A stretch of DNA of 64,000 nucleotides, from positions 124,001 to 188,000 of the forward strand of contig CAYTMQ010000001.1 in assembly GCA_964438995.1 (NCBI GenBank). The letters run 5' to 3'. The translations under genes and the position numbers were made by a program. Shown piece by piece: positions 17,154 to 26,171 of the stretch (position 1 is the first letter of the stretch; each line of letters starts with the position of its first letter). Below the pieces are notes generated by a model that was not told where the DNA came from, did no database searches, and saw only the letters and a program-made list of their open reading frames with translations. Source of the DNA: JABMMZ01 sp964438995 (GTDB taxonomy: Bacteria > Bacteroidota > Bacteroidia > NS11-12g > UBA955).

Positions 17154-17296
17154 AGTCTTTGTTGTAAAACGTTGAATAATAATACAAAAAAGTCAACAAT
17201 TTTGTTTTGTGTTTTAACAAACTTGCAATACTATTCCATCAAATCAAGTTGTATTTTGAATTAAAATAACAGTAACATAAGAAAGATAAAATTCTA

Positions 17297-17304
17297 TAAC
17301 TTTG
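17297..17304 (+). promoter_or_regulatory. -7 element of the PBCV-adaptor-like gene
   Basis: TAACTTTG followed by TTGA and the ATG at 17309. The spacing predicts a leaderless mRNA. Confidence 0.6.
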
Positions 17305-17308
17305 TTGA

Positions 17309-17503
17309 ATGAAAACTTTGATGCTAGTACTTACAAGCTTAATCTTAACAGTCGGCAGTGTTGATGCTGCAATGAAACCAAAACCTTGTGGCAAGTACCA
17401 AGGACATAATTTGTACAAAGGTGAAAAAGGTGGCTGTTATTATTTAAAAACCAAAAAGAAAGTAAAGGTGTATGTCGACAAGCAACACTGCAACTGCAAA
17501 TGA
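17309..17503 (+). CDS. Small exported protein resembling the PBCV basic adaptor domain
   Basis: 64 residues. A signal peptide (MKTLMLVLTSLILTVGSVDA) leaves a mature peptide of about 44 residues that is basic and has four Cys. The pattern KGEKGGCYYLKTKKKVKVYV matches the glycine-glycine-x-Tyr-Tyr...Lys-Lys-x-Val-Tyr pattern of the PBCV-specific basic adaptor domain (PF08789), which was named in chlorella viruses. The four Cys could form two disulfides after export. Its stop overlaps the ATG of the glycosyltransferase gene (ATGA), so the two are co-expressed. Function unknown. Confidence 0.75.
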   Translation: MKTLMLVLTSLILTVGSVDAAMKPKPCGKYQGHNLYKGEKGGCYYLKTKKKVKVYVDKQHCNCK

Positions 17504-18912
17504 ATTGGTTTAACAAAGCCAGAAACAGGTGGACTATCATCCTAGTCCTTTTTATTGCCTTTACTGCCTTTAAGTGGCAAGATGTGGCATTGCCATATTT
17601 TTGGGATGAGATGGCTGGATACATGAGTGGTGTTGTGTATATGGATGATCATGGTATTTCATTACTACCATCGGCTGTTCCAGCAGATTTGAGTTATGGT
17701 CACCCTCTTTTGATGCATGCTACTATGGCGTGTGTGGCCGAATTGTTTGGCAACACCCCAACTGTGATGCATTGCACTACTTTGTTGTTTACATTTTTAT
17801 TGGCTCTAGGTGTGTATTTTTTGGCATTACAATTGGGTTTACGACCAATGGCTGCGGTATTTGCGTATACCATTTTTTTGTTTCAACCTATTGTGATTGC
17901 TCAATCTACTCAAGTTTTACTTGAAGTATTTTTAGCTTTGCATACCGTCTATGCCATTCTATTTTATTTAAGAAAACAATATGTTTTATCTGCAGTATTT
18001 ACTGTTTTCGCAGTATTAACCAAAGAAACTGGCTTGGTATTGGCAATTGCCTTAATGGGAGCCGTAATTGTGGAGTTTATAAAAGAAAGAAATTTTAAAG
18101 AATTCACCATAAAATTCTTATTGTTTGATATGCCATTTTTAGTCTTTGCTGCTTTTTTAATCATCCAAGAAGCTACTTATGGCTGGTATTTGAACCCTAC
18201 GAATGTTGGAAAAACAAATCCTGAATTGCAAAGCATGATTCAGAAATTATGGGATTACCCTTTAGAATTTGGCTTTAAAGATCAAGGTAGAATAGCATTT
18301 ACATTGGTTGTTATAGTAGCAGGCATTGTAGCCATTAGAAAGCCTCAAAAATCATGGTTTACCTTAACGCCAGCTACAATCGTTATTTCGTTATTTCTTT
18401 CAGGTTTCGTGTTGTTTTCTTGTATAGCTGATGCACACGAGCGTTATATGTTGAGTTTGTTTCCATTTATCAGTATTTTATTTGCGTCGTCAATACTACA
18501 TTTAACACATAGAGATTTAAAGTTTGCACCATTGATTTTGATTCTGTGTTTGAACAGCAATCTCTTAAATTTGGATAATGGCAAGCGCTACCGAGATTCT
18601 GACCTTAGTTACCGAGATATGGTAAAAACCAATGTTGATGTTTTCAATTTTGTAAATTCAGGGGCTTTTAAAGAAGACACAATCTCATGGGCTTTCCCAT
18701 TGAAATTGGCTCCAACGGATAAACGCTTTGGGTATTTTGATAGCCTGAAGTTTATTGCCGATACCACTTTCAAGCCATATGCTTCTTATAAAGTGTATTG
18801 CAGTCCGGGTAATATAGACTGGAATCCACCTGATACCAATATCTATGAATTGGTTAAAGGATTTAATTCTTCCTATTCTGTTTCAGGGTTGTACAGAAAA
18901 ATGGATGAATAA
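17500..18912 (+). CDS. GT-C fold membrane glycosyltransferase (GT39/ArnT-like), paralogue 1
   Basis: 470 residues with about ten membrane helices. The first extracytoplasmic loop has the catalytic-type acidic motif (PYFWDEMAGYMSG, residues about 32-44), followed by a YGHP motif near 67 and a C-terminal soluble part of about 80 residues. These are features of polyprenyl-phosphate-sugar-dependent glycosyltransferases of the PMT/ArnT superfamily, which move a sugar to protein or lipid on the periplasmic face. It overlaps the preceding small-protein gene by 4 bp. A paralogue with the same WDE and GHP motifs lies at 43734-45104. The acceptor is unknown. Confidence 0.8.
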   Translation: MNWFNKARNRWTIILVLFIAFTAFKWQDVALPYFWDEMAGYMSGVVYMDDHGISLLPSAVPADLSYGHPLLMHATMACVAELFGNTPTVMHCTTLLFTFLLALGVYFLALQLGLRPMAAVFAYTIFLFQPIVIAQSTQVLLEVFLALHTVYAILFYLRKQYVLSAVFTVFAVLTKETGLVLAIALMGAVIVEFIKERNFKEFTIKFLLFDMPFLVFAAFLIIQEATYGWYLNPTNVGKTNPELQSMIQKLWDYPLEFGFKDQGRIAFTLVVIVAGIVAIRKPQKSWFTLTPATIVISLFLSGFVLFSCIADAHERYMLSLFPFISILFASSILHLTHRDLKFAPLILILCLNSNLLNLDNGKRYRDSDLSYRDMVKTNVDVFNFVNSGAFKEDTISWAFPLKLAPTDKRFGYFDSLKFIADTTFKPYASYKVYCSPGNIDWNPPDTNIYELVKGFNSSYSVSGLYRKMDE

Positions 18913-18925
18913 ATGTTTTTTCTAC

Positions 18926-19029
18926 TGACGCGTGAGGGATAGCAGCGTAAAGCCCGCAGCCGAAGAAGGGCTTGTGTTAAGGTTTGGCGAGGACTTGCAG
19001 CGAATAGCCCGACCTGAAAGGGCACGCCC
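18926..19029. repeat. GC-rich interspersed repeat element
   Basis: A markedly GC-rich block in AT-rich surroundings. It contains two imperfect direct copies of a 25-nt unit (18932-18956 and 18987-19011, 19 of 25 identical) that share GCAGCG and end in AGCCCG. Between them, AGCCC (18952) can pair with GGGCT around a purine-rich loop, and the block ends in GGGCACGCCC. I recall similar blocks scattered between genes in other Bacteroidetes genomes, but this is memory, not a search. It contains no gene. Confidence 0.6.
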
Positions 19030-19086
19030 AAATAAAATTATTTAATATTTCAGGCAACTAAATACATCAGTACTTTGTCTTTGTAG

Positions 19087-19094
19087 TATATTTG
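19087..19094 (+). promoter_or_regulatory. -7 element of the PKD-repeat adhesin gene
   Basis: TATATTTG, a perfect match to TAnnTTTG, 28 bases before the TTG start at 19123. No good -33 TTG is seen at 19 bp. Confidence 0.55.
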
Positions 19095-19122
19095 CCAAAC
19101 TTTAACTTAAAACTATGGAAGT

Positions 19123-22100
19123 TTGAGAACACTATTAAAAATAGTATTTCTTTGTGTGTTTGCCTCTTATATCAAGGGGTATGCTAATCCAATTGCCGAT
19201 TTTAATCTGTCAGTTAAGCAAGGCTGTGTGCCTCTTACGGTTAAATTTACAGACAACAGTTCTGGTTCTAATTTAACGTATCTATGGCGTTTTGGTAATG
19301 GCAATCAGTCGACTTTAAAAAATCCTTCTGCAATTTACTATCAAACGGGTAATTTTTCTGTTACCTTAACTGTGACAGATGCCTCAGGAAATAAAGCCAC
19401 AAAGACGTTTACACCAATTAAAGTTTTTAAAAATCCATCTGCAAAATTTAGCGCTGACACAGTAGGTTGTATAGGTGATAATTTGAGATTTTTCGATAAT
19501 TCGATTAAAGGGGATACCGACATTGTAAAATGGACTTGGGATTATGGAGATGGTAATTTGGGCAGTGGAAGTACTAGCAGACATCCTTATACTTATAGTT
19601 CTAAATTTAGTATTGGTCTTACGGTTGTTGATGGGTATGGGTGTAAATCGTTGGTGACAAAAACCAATTATATTAGAATCAAACCGTCACCAAAACCAAG
19701 TTTTAAATTAGACAAAACCTACAGTTGTTTGTTGCCAGGTAATTTTAAAGCAACCAATACAACTACCGGGAATAATACCTATAAATGGATATGTTCTGAT
19801 GGCAGCACTTCTACAACAGCAGCAAGTTTTACAACCAATATACAATCTTTTGGCAAGTACAACTTAAAATTGGTTGCGACAGGTGGAGGATGCAGTGATA
19901 CAGCGGTTTTTTCTCCATTGGTGATTGAAAAGTTAGTGGCAAGATTTGGCTTTGACCAGAATACTATTTGTGTTGGAGAGTCGGTAAAATTATCTGACTT
20001 AAGTACACCAGTATCTAATGAAATAAAATATTTATGGGACTTTGGCGATGGTGAAACCGATAAAACAAAATCTCCAAATCATACTTTTACGGCACCTGGT
20101 AAATATAGGGTTAAATTACAAATCACGAATGGTGTATGTACCGATTCTATGTCACAGGTAATAACTGTAAATCCAGTTCCTGACGTCAATGTTTCTATAG
20201 TAGACTCAATAGGCTGTGCCCCACCATTTAAGGCAGAGTTCAGGATTACTGGAGACTATACAGGCGGTGTTTGGGATTTTGGAGATAAGACGATACCAGT
20301 ATACCATGCAAAAGGTGCAAAGATTCAACATACCTACTACAAAAAAGGCAATTTCAGAGTAAAGGTTAATGTTTCCAATTCGTATGGATGCGCAACAGAA
20401 GTTGTGATACCAGAGAAAATACAAATTGCTCAACAATGGGTGAAAATTATACCTGAAACTTTTTACGATTGTTTGCCAATTTCAAAAGTGTTTACCCATA
20501 TCAAAAGCATGGCCCAGCCTGTTGAATCAATTACATGGGAATTCTCAGATTCAAACAGAACTTACAATGGCAAATCAGTTAACAAACACTTTGAGATACC
20601 TGGTAATTTTACGGCAATAATTAAGGTTAAAACGTATGTGGGTTGTGTAGTTACTGATACTGCAGAGATTTCTGTTGGGAATAAGTATGTACCAACTTTT
20701 AAATTATTGCAGTATGATGTGTGCGGTTTAGACACTTTAAAATTCATCAACACAACAGCAGATTCAATTAAGAAAAAAGTTAAATTTTCTTTTGACTTGG
20801 TGCCAAGTTTTGATGGAGATACTAATTCATATGTTAAAAACGATTCTGTTATAGTAACAAGAAGAGGGGGAAAACACAAAGTAATATTAAATGCCACACA
20901 TTTTGGTTGTGTTACGCCATCAGAGATAGTTGATTCTGTTTATGCCCATGGTCCGTATGTTGGAGGGGACATCAAGATGATCAGTTGTAAAAATGACAGG
21001 ATAGAATTGAAATTATCTTATTCATGGGGCAATAGGTATAGGTTGACCAAAGACGATACCATGGACTTGCCGTACGACAAAGGCAGGATCATTAGCAAGT
21101 ACCAACCAAATAGATTTATTTTTAGAGGGTGGAACGATACCTTTGGATGCAAGGATACAGTTGTATTCCCAGACAGACCAATAGGTGCAATTTATTTTGC
21201 AAGTCCGAAGTATAGCCTCGACCAAGAATGTGCGCCTTCAAAAGCAAACTTAAGTGTTTACAGCAATATGAAATCATTTAAATGGATATTTCCAAATGGT
21301 GATAGTAGTAAGAAAGCCAACACTTCATATATCTTCAACAATGCCGGTACATATAAAGTTTTATTGGTAGGAACTTACGATTCTACAAATTGTCCAGATT
21401 CGAATTTTGTCAATATCACAGTTAAGGGCGTACAGTTAAAGTCTAATGTTTTAAGCAATGGTAAGTGTATGCCGATTAAGTTGAATTTAATAGATTCTGC
21501 TGTAGGCAACGATGATTATTACCATGTTTGGAACATCAATGGAAAAATAATAGAAGCAGAAAATACCATTACCAATTACGAAGTAAGTTCTATACCTGTT
21601 GGTGATTCATTTATTAGGATTTCACATACAGTTCAATCTCCGAGTGGATGTACCAGTACAAAAGACTACGAACTTCCGTTTGGGGGTCCAAAAGGCTCAT
21701 ATAAAATCACGCGTTTTGCAATATGTGATACACCAGTATTTTATTTTGATGCAATAATTGACAGCTCTCAATCTAAGTATCCTGTAAGTTTTAATTGGAC
21801 AACTAGCAGTGGATACAGTTCAAACAAACAAAATTTTGGCAATAAATTCAAAACCATTGGGATGAATTATGTCAACTTAAACATTACAGATAAAGAAGGT
21901 TGCACCGCTTCATATATGGATAGTTTTGAAGTGTCGCCTAATATGATACAACCACAATTTAAAGCTGATCCTACTGGTAGATTCTGCCCACCATTAAAAT
22001 GTCAGTTTAATGATATGTCGAAGACATTTAATGGTTCTCCTATTGTGTCATGGGAGTGGGATTTTGGAGATGGCACAGGTTCTAATTTACAGAATCCTCA

Positions 22101-24366
22101 AAAATTGTATTTGTTGCCAGGAAATTACGATGTTTCTTTAAAAGTTGTTAGTAGCAATGGTTGTACAGCAACCATCAAGAAACCTGGTTACGTCATTGTT
22201 AACGGTCCGAGAGGTAGCTACGATTTTGATAGAGGCAATGCTTGTTTACCGCACACTGTAGAATTTAGAGGAAAAACTTTGGATTCTGCAACTATGGAAT
22301 GGGATTTAGGGGATGGAGTAGTACAAAATGGCAACAACTTTAAGCATACATATAAATTGCCAGGAAGATATATTCCAGCAATGATTTTAAGCGATACTTT
22401 AGGATGTAAATACACCTTACCTCCAATAGATACGATAGAAGTTTTCGATTATCCGAAAGCCATAGTGGATGTCAATGGATTGTGTTTCCATGAGCCAATA
22501 AACATCAAGAACAGTTCGGTGAGCAATCACGATGACCCATATTTGAAAAAGACATGGTATTACAATGGTAAAGTGAAAGAACCAGAAAATGATTCATTCT
22601 ATAAGCCACAATCTAGAGGTACTCAAACCATAACACTGATAGTTGAAAACAAAGGCACATGTAAAGATACTTTCGAGAAAACGATAGAAATCTATGCCCC
22701 TGAAACCGACTTTAATATCACGGATAAATTTACCTGCTTAGGCATGCCATTGTCACTGTTTAACACCAGCAAATCTGCAATAGAAATTGTTGAGTATAGA
22801 TGGATACTTGGAGATGGTACAGAGAAAAAAGGTAAAGATGTTTCACATCAATACGACAAATCTGGTATGTATACAGTTATGTTGATAGCAAAAGATGTGA
22901 TGAATTGTGTTGATACCATTGTTAAGCCAAATATTGCTGTGATTGGTGATACTGCAGCACCAATGACTGTGCCAATTAGAAGGGCTTCTGTTATCAACGA
23001 CCACCGAACAGAGTTGGTTTATTCTAAGATTCCTAATTTTGATTTTAACAGCTATATTGTTTACAAGTATGACAATAACAGATATTATAAGTTTGCTGAG
23101 ATAAAAAATCCGAATGATACTGTGTTATTAGACAACAATGTCAATACACTAAAAAGCTCTTACTGTTACAAAGTTCAAGTTAAGAATCTGTGTTTGTTGC
23201 AATCAAATTTGGCATCTTCAGACCCACATTGTACCATTGAAACCAAGGCAGATGGCCAATTTGAAGCGAATAATGTTACTTGGTCGCCCTACATTGGATT
23301 TGACACAATTGCCAAATATGAAATTTGGAGAGCTGACGAAAAAGACAACAAAGTTTACTATTATTTAGATAGCGTAAAAGGCAATCAATTACAATACACA
23401 GATACGCAATTTACTTGTTACACTAGAAAATACTATAAGATTAAAGCCATTCAGCAAGGTGGATTCAAAGAATACTCTAACAGTGATACAGCAACGGCTA
23501 AACCATATTACATCAACACAACCAAACCGAATTTGGCTTGGAGAGTGACAGTTGAAGAAGACGATTTTGCTAGATTAGAATGGAAGAAAAATGCTTGGAG
23601 TAGAAGTGGTATAAAAGGGTTTTTGGTGACTAAAACATTGGCAAATGGGGAGTCATTTTTTAACGACATGTATCATGATTCCAGCGTGTCTATATTGATT
23701 GATAAGATGGTTAAGGTGCATGATAACAGTTATATTTATAAAATAAGGGCTGTTGATTTTTGTGATGACACCACCGATTGGAGCAATGTTTCTCAAACCG
23801 TTTTATTGGAATCTTCTTACAACAAAGAAGCAGGAAAACCTGCATTGAAATGGAATGCTTATCAGTTGTGGGAACAAGATGTTGACCATTATGATATAGA
23901 GAGAATGCAATTAGATGGAAGTTTTGCTGTGATTGGTACAGTTAAAGCGAATGTTTTAGAGTTTATTGATTACAAAGCTGAGTCATCTTGTGTGCCTCAT
24001 TACGTATATCGCGTCAGAGCTGTTAGTAAATGGCATGACGATTACGATACTTTAGCTTGGAGTTTGTCTAATACCAGCAAGGTTTTGCCTCCATCAACTT
24101 TATTTGTACCTAATGCGTTTAGTCCGGATAGAAACGACATCAACGAACAGTTTGGAGCAAAGGGTACTTACATTAGCAGATATTCAATCCAGGTTTACAA
24201 CAGATGGGGCGAAATGGTATTTGAATCTACAGATTGTATGGCAACTTGGGATGGTACTTACAAAGGCGAAAGATGTCCTCAGGAAGTTTATTTGTACCAT
24301 ATTGAAGCTTTAGGTGCAGATAATAAGTCGTACAACTTAAAAGGCACCTTCCATTTGTTGAGATAA
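19123..24366 (+). CDS. Giant PKD-repeat surface protein with T9SS type B (gliding-motility-associated) C-terminal domain
   Basis: 1747 residues, starting at TTG with a signal peptide (RTLLKIVFLCVFASYIKGYA). At least seven PKD-type repeats can be recognised by W-x-F/Y-G-D/N-G motifs (for example YLWRFGNG, WTWDYGDG, YLWDFGDGE, WEWDFGDGT, MEWDLGDG, YRWILGDG). Residues about 1330-1650 look fibronectin III-like. The final ~85 residues (VPNAFSPDRNDINEQF, YNRWGEMVFES, WDGTYKGE) are a CHU_C/gliding-motility-associated C-terminal domain, the T9SS type B signal. A long surface adhesin is likely. Four codons (ATG GAA GTT TGA, 19115-19126) overlap the TTG start as TTGA. Either the TTG is coupled to this mini-ORF, or one T has been lost from the GTTT run and the gene really begins at 19115. 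Confidence 0.92.
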   Translation: MRTLLKIVFLCVFASYIKGYANPIADFNLSVKQGCVPLTVKFTDNSSGSNLTYLWRFGNGNQSTLKNPSAIYYQTGNFSVTLTVTDASGNKATKTFTPIKVFKNPSAKFSADTVGCIGDNLRFFDNSIKGDTDIVKWTWDYGDGNLGSGSTSRHPYTYSSKFSIGLTVVDGYGCKSLVTKTNYIRIKPSPKPSFKLDKTYSCLLPGNFKATNTTTGNNTYKWICSDGSTSTTAASFTTNIQSFGKYNLKLVATGGGCSDTAVFSPLVIEKLVARFGFDQNTICVGESVKLSDLSTPVSNEIKYLWDFGDGETDKTKSPNHTFTAPGKYRVKLQITNGVCTDSMSQVITVNPVPDVNVSIVDSIGCAPPFKAEFRITGDYTGGVWDFGDKTIPVYHAKGAKIQHTYYKKGNFRVKVNVSNSYGCATEVVIPEKIQIAQQWVKIIPETFYDCLPISKVFTHIKSMAQPVESITWEFSDSNRTYNGKSVNKHFEIPGNFTAIIKVKTYVGCVVTDTAEISVGNKYVPTFKLLQYDVCGLDTLKFINTTADSIKKKVKFSFDLVPSFDGDTNSYVKNDSVIVTRRGGKHKVILNATHFGCVTPSEIVDSVYAHGPYVGGDIKMISCKNDRIELKLSYSWGNRYRLTKDDTMDLPYDKGRIISKYQPNRFIFRGWNDTFGCKDTVVFPDRPIGAIYFASPKYSLDQECAPSKANLSVYSNMKSFKWIFPNGDSSKKANTSYIFNNAGTYKVLLVGTYDSTNCPDSNFVNITVKGVQLKSNVLSNGKCMPIKLNLIDSAVGNDDYYHVWNINGKIIEAENTITNYEVSSIPVGDSFIRISHTVQSPSGCTSTKDYELPFGGPKGSYKITRFAICDTPVFYFDAIIDSSQSKYPVSFNWTTSSGYSSNKQNFGNKFKTIGMNYVNLNITDKEGCTASYMDSFEVSPNMIQPQFKADPTGRFCPPLKCQFNDMSKTFNGSPIVSWEWDFGDGTGSNLQNPQKLYLLPGNYDVSLKVVSSNGCTATIKKPGYVIVNGPRGSYDFDRGNACLPHTVEFRGKTLDSATMEWDLGDGVVQNGNNFKHTYKLPGRYIPAMILSDTLGCKYTLPPIDTIEVFDYPKAIVDVNGLCFHEPINIKNSSVSNHDDPYLKKTWYYNGKVKEPENDSFYKPQSRGTQTITLIVENKGTCKDTFEKTIEIYAPETDFNITDKFTCLGMPLSLFNTSKSAIEIVEYRWILGDGTEKKGKDVSHQYDKSGMYTVMLIAKDVMNCVDTIVKPNIAVIGDTAAPMTVPIRRASVINDHRTELVYSKIPNFDFNSYIVYKYDNNRYYKFAEIKNPNDTVLLDNNVNTLKSSYCYKVQVKNLCLLQSNLASSDPHCTIETKADGQFEANNVTWSPYIGFDTIAKYEIWRADEKDNKVYYYLDSVKGNQLQYTDTQFTCYTRKYYKIKAIQQGGFKEYSNSDTATAKPYYINTTKPNLAWRVTVEEDDFARLEWKKNAWSRSGIKGFLVTKTLANGESFFNDMYHDSSVSILIDKMVKVHDNSYIYKIRAVDFCDDTTDWSNVSQTVLLESSYNKEAGKPALKWNAYQLWEQDVDHYDIERMQLDGSFAVIGTVKANVLEFIDYKAESSCVPHYVYRVRAVSKWHDDYDTLAWSLSNTSKVLPPSTLFVPNAFSPDRNDINEQFGAKGTYISRYSIQVYNRWGEMVFESTDCMATWDGTYKGERCPQEVYLYHIEALGADNKSYNLKGTFHLLR

Positions 24367-24486
24367 GCATACACTCATTCTTTTTTTTAATCTAATTTGG
24401 GATAATTTCTGTGGAATTAACTTCAAAATTTTGCATATTAAAAATAAATGTTCAATTAAGGCGTTGTATTGTTTTTGAATGTGCTT

Positions 24487-25161
24487 ATGAAAAATATACT
24501 AGCTGTGATGGTCGCAATAACATTAGCGCCATCGTTAATGGCCCAATCGGATTTTAAGCTACAAGCGTATTTGAATTGCGCACCGTATAATCCATCAAGT
24601 TATAGCAAAGCAGGAAGAATTGGTATTGAAACTTTAAGACCAAAATGGAACTATAACATAGAGTATTCTGGACATTATTTCGAAAATTATAGTCATAGTA
24701 ATTATTATGTTATGGATTCTAATCTATACCATCAAGAAGACCAAGTTTACAGAAGTGCTAGAGGCATAAGTATAGGTGTTTCAAGGGCTATTCAGTTTAA
24801 AACACATAAAACTAGATTCGTCTATGGGGTACAAGTATTTGGAGGAGCCAATTATTTAACAGTATATACCAATTATTATCGATTGGATTCAAATTATTTG
24901 TCGCCCACTAACAACTCAACAATAGATGATAAAAAGTACTTAAGATGGACTGGTAATAATACGATTAATCAAAGCCGATATGAAAGACATTTAAGCGTTG
25001 GAGTTGCTCTAATGGCAAAATTGGAATTAACCATATCAAAGAGGTTTACGTTCAGTCCGACTCTTTATCTGCCCTATATGATACACAATGAAAACAGTGG
25101 CAGTTTATCTATAGTTGACCCAGGTTTGAGTTTTCTACTTGGCTACAAATTGATGAAATAA
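24487..25161 (+). CDS. Outer-membrane beta-barrel-like protein of unknown function
   Basis: About 224 residues from the ATG at 24487. The frame is open from a TTG at 24469, but the ATG gives a proper signal peptide (MKNILAVMVAITLAPSLMA/QS). The mature part has alternating hydrophobic strands and many Tyr/Asn residues (WNYNIEYSGHYFENYSHSNYY, GISIGVSRAIQF) and ends in a barrel-like strand (LSFLLGYKLMK). It follows the giant adhesin on the same strand by about 120 bp, which could suggest a role in its anchoring, but this is only proximity. It ends immediately before the convergent lipoprotein gene. Confidence 0.6.
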   Translation: MKNILAVMVAITLAPSLMAQSDFKLQAYLNCAPYNPSSYSKAGRIGIETLRPKWNYNIEYSGHYFENYSHSNYYVMDSNLYHQEDQVYRSARGISIGVSRAIQFKTHKTRFVYGVQVFGGANYLTVYTNYYRLDSNYLSPTNNSTIDDKKYLRWTGNNTINQSRYERHLSVGVALMAKLELTISKRFTFSPTLYLPYMIHNENSGSLSIVDPGLSFLLGYKLMK

Positions 25162-25911
25162 TTATTTGTTTTTCAAATTCATTTCATACACCAATCCAAA
25201 CATGGCAGCCATATTGATACTTGGAACTGCTGTATTGAGATCATCGGCATTCAGGGCTGTATAGGCAGCTAGCTGTAATTGAAATTTGAATTTTTCGCCA
25301 CCAAACCGCATGTTAAGAGCGTGATCCACTAAGTTGTAATAAGGGCGGTAGTTGTATCTATTTATATCGTCTTGCCAGAATCCTATTGGGTTAACATCTG
25401 CATTGTAAAAACGAATGCGAGCAAGTCTAATTGAATAGCAAATCGAAAATTGGTTATCAGGTGCTGTATAACCTATATTGGGCATGACACCTAATCTTTG
25501 GTAATCACCATTGAAAAATTTATTGCTGCCTGTTACCTTGTTTTTGAAACTGCCTCTGCCATAATCTGCGTAAATTTCGAATCTGAAATTATTGGTTTGT
25601 TCTTTGTTTAAAAAGTAGCCTGCGCCAATATTTAACATACTGCCTCTATACACAAATTGCTCGTTACCTAAGGTATCGCCACCAACAGATTGTCCGGCTC
25701 CGGCATATCCAACATATGCACCAATATTGTTTGAAACTGCGGCACCTGCCGTAAAATCATACTTATTAAATAAATTTGTAGATGCATCAAAATAGACATC
25801 ACCACTTTCTCTGAAAAGAGGTGTAGGATTACGATTGGCTGTATAGAATCTAGCTCTGCAAGAACTAAAAGCTAAAACAATGAGTATTAAGTAGGTTAAA
25901 TGATGTTTCAT
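25162..25911 (-). CDS. Lipoprotein with barrel-like domain, unknown function
   Basis: 249 residues. The signal sequence MKHHLTYLILIVLAFSSC ends in a lipobox with Cys18. The mature part alternates short hydrophobic and polar strands (GAYVGYAGAGQSVGG, FRFEIYADYGRG) as in outer-membrane beta-barrel proteins. Its end touches the end of the gene at 24487. A perfect -7 element lies 20 bp before the ATG. No family recognised. Confidence 0.65.
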   Translation of the reverse strand: MKHHLTYLILIVLAFSSCRARFYTANRNPTPLFRESGDVYFDASTNLFNKYDFTAGAAVSNNIGAYVGYAGAGQSVGGDTLGNEQFVYRGSMLNIGAGYFLNKEQTNNFRFEIYADYGRGSFKNKVTGSNKFFNGDYQRLGVMPNIGYTAPDNQFSICYSIRLARIRFYNADVNPIGFWQDDINRYNYRPYYNLVDHALNMRFGGEKFKFQLQLAAYTALNADDLNTAVPSINMAAMFGLVYEMNLKNK

Positions 25912-25930
25912 AAGAAATAAGTAAGTAAAA

Positions 25931-25938
25931 CAAAGATA
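25931..25938 (-). promoter_or_regulatory. -7 element of the lipoprotein gene
   Basis: TATCTTTG on the minus strand, 19 bases before the ATG at 25911. Confidence 0.5.
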
Positions 25939-26126
25939 AGTTGAAAATACTCATCAATTGACTATAGTGAAAATTATTCTTATATTAATAATTGTAAAAT
26001 GCAGAAAAACAAATAGATATAGGAGTATTGATGATAAGTATCATTGGATAATTATGTCGTTAAAACTACACGCTCTGTATATCTCTTTTTGACATTTTGG
26101 AGTTTTTAGTTCAAATTGCAATCCTA

Positions 26127-26155
26127 TTGAATTTCAAGCCTTGGCATTATTTTTG
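26127..26155 (+). promoter_or_regulatory. Promoter of the large unknown exported protein gene
   Basis: TTG at 26127-26129 and TATTTTTG at 26148-26155 with an 18-base spacer. It lies inside the in-frame upstream extension of the ORF, which supports the downstream ATG at 26172. Confidence 0.65.
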
Positions 26156-26171
26156 GAAACTACAAAATAGC

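Noticed and set aside
26097..26171. Upstream start for the large exported protein
   Set aside because: The promoter lies inside this stretch, and the signal peptide begins at the ATG at 26172.
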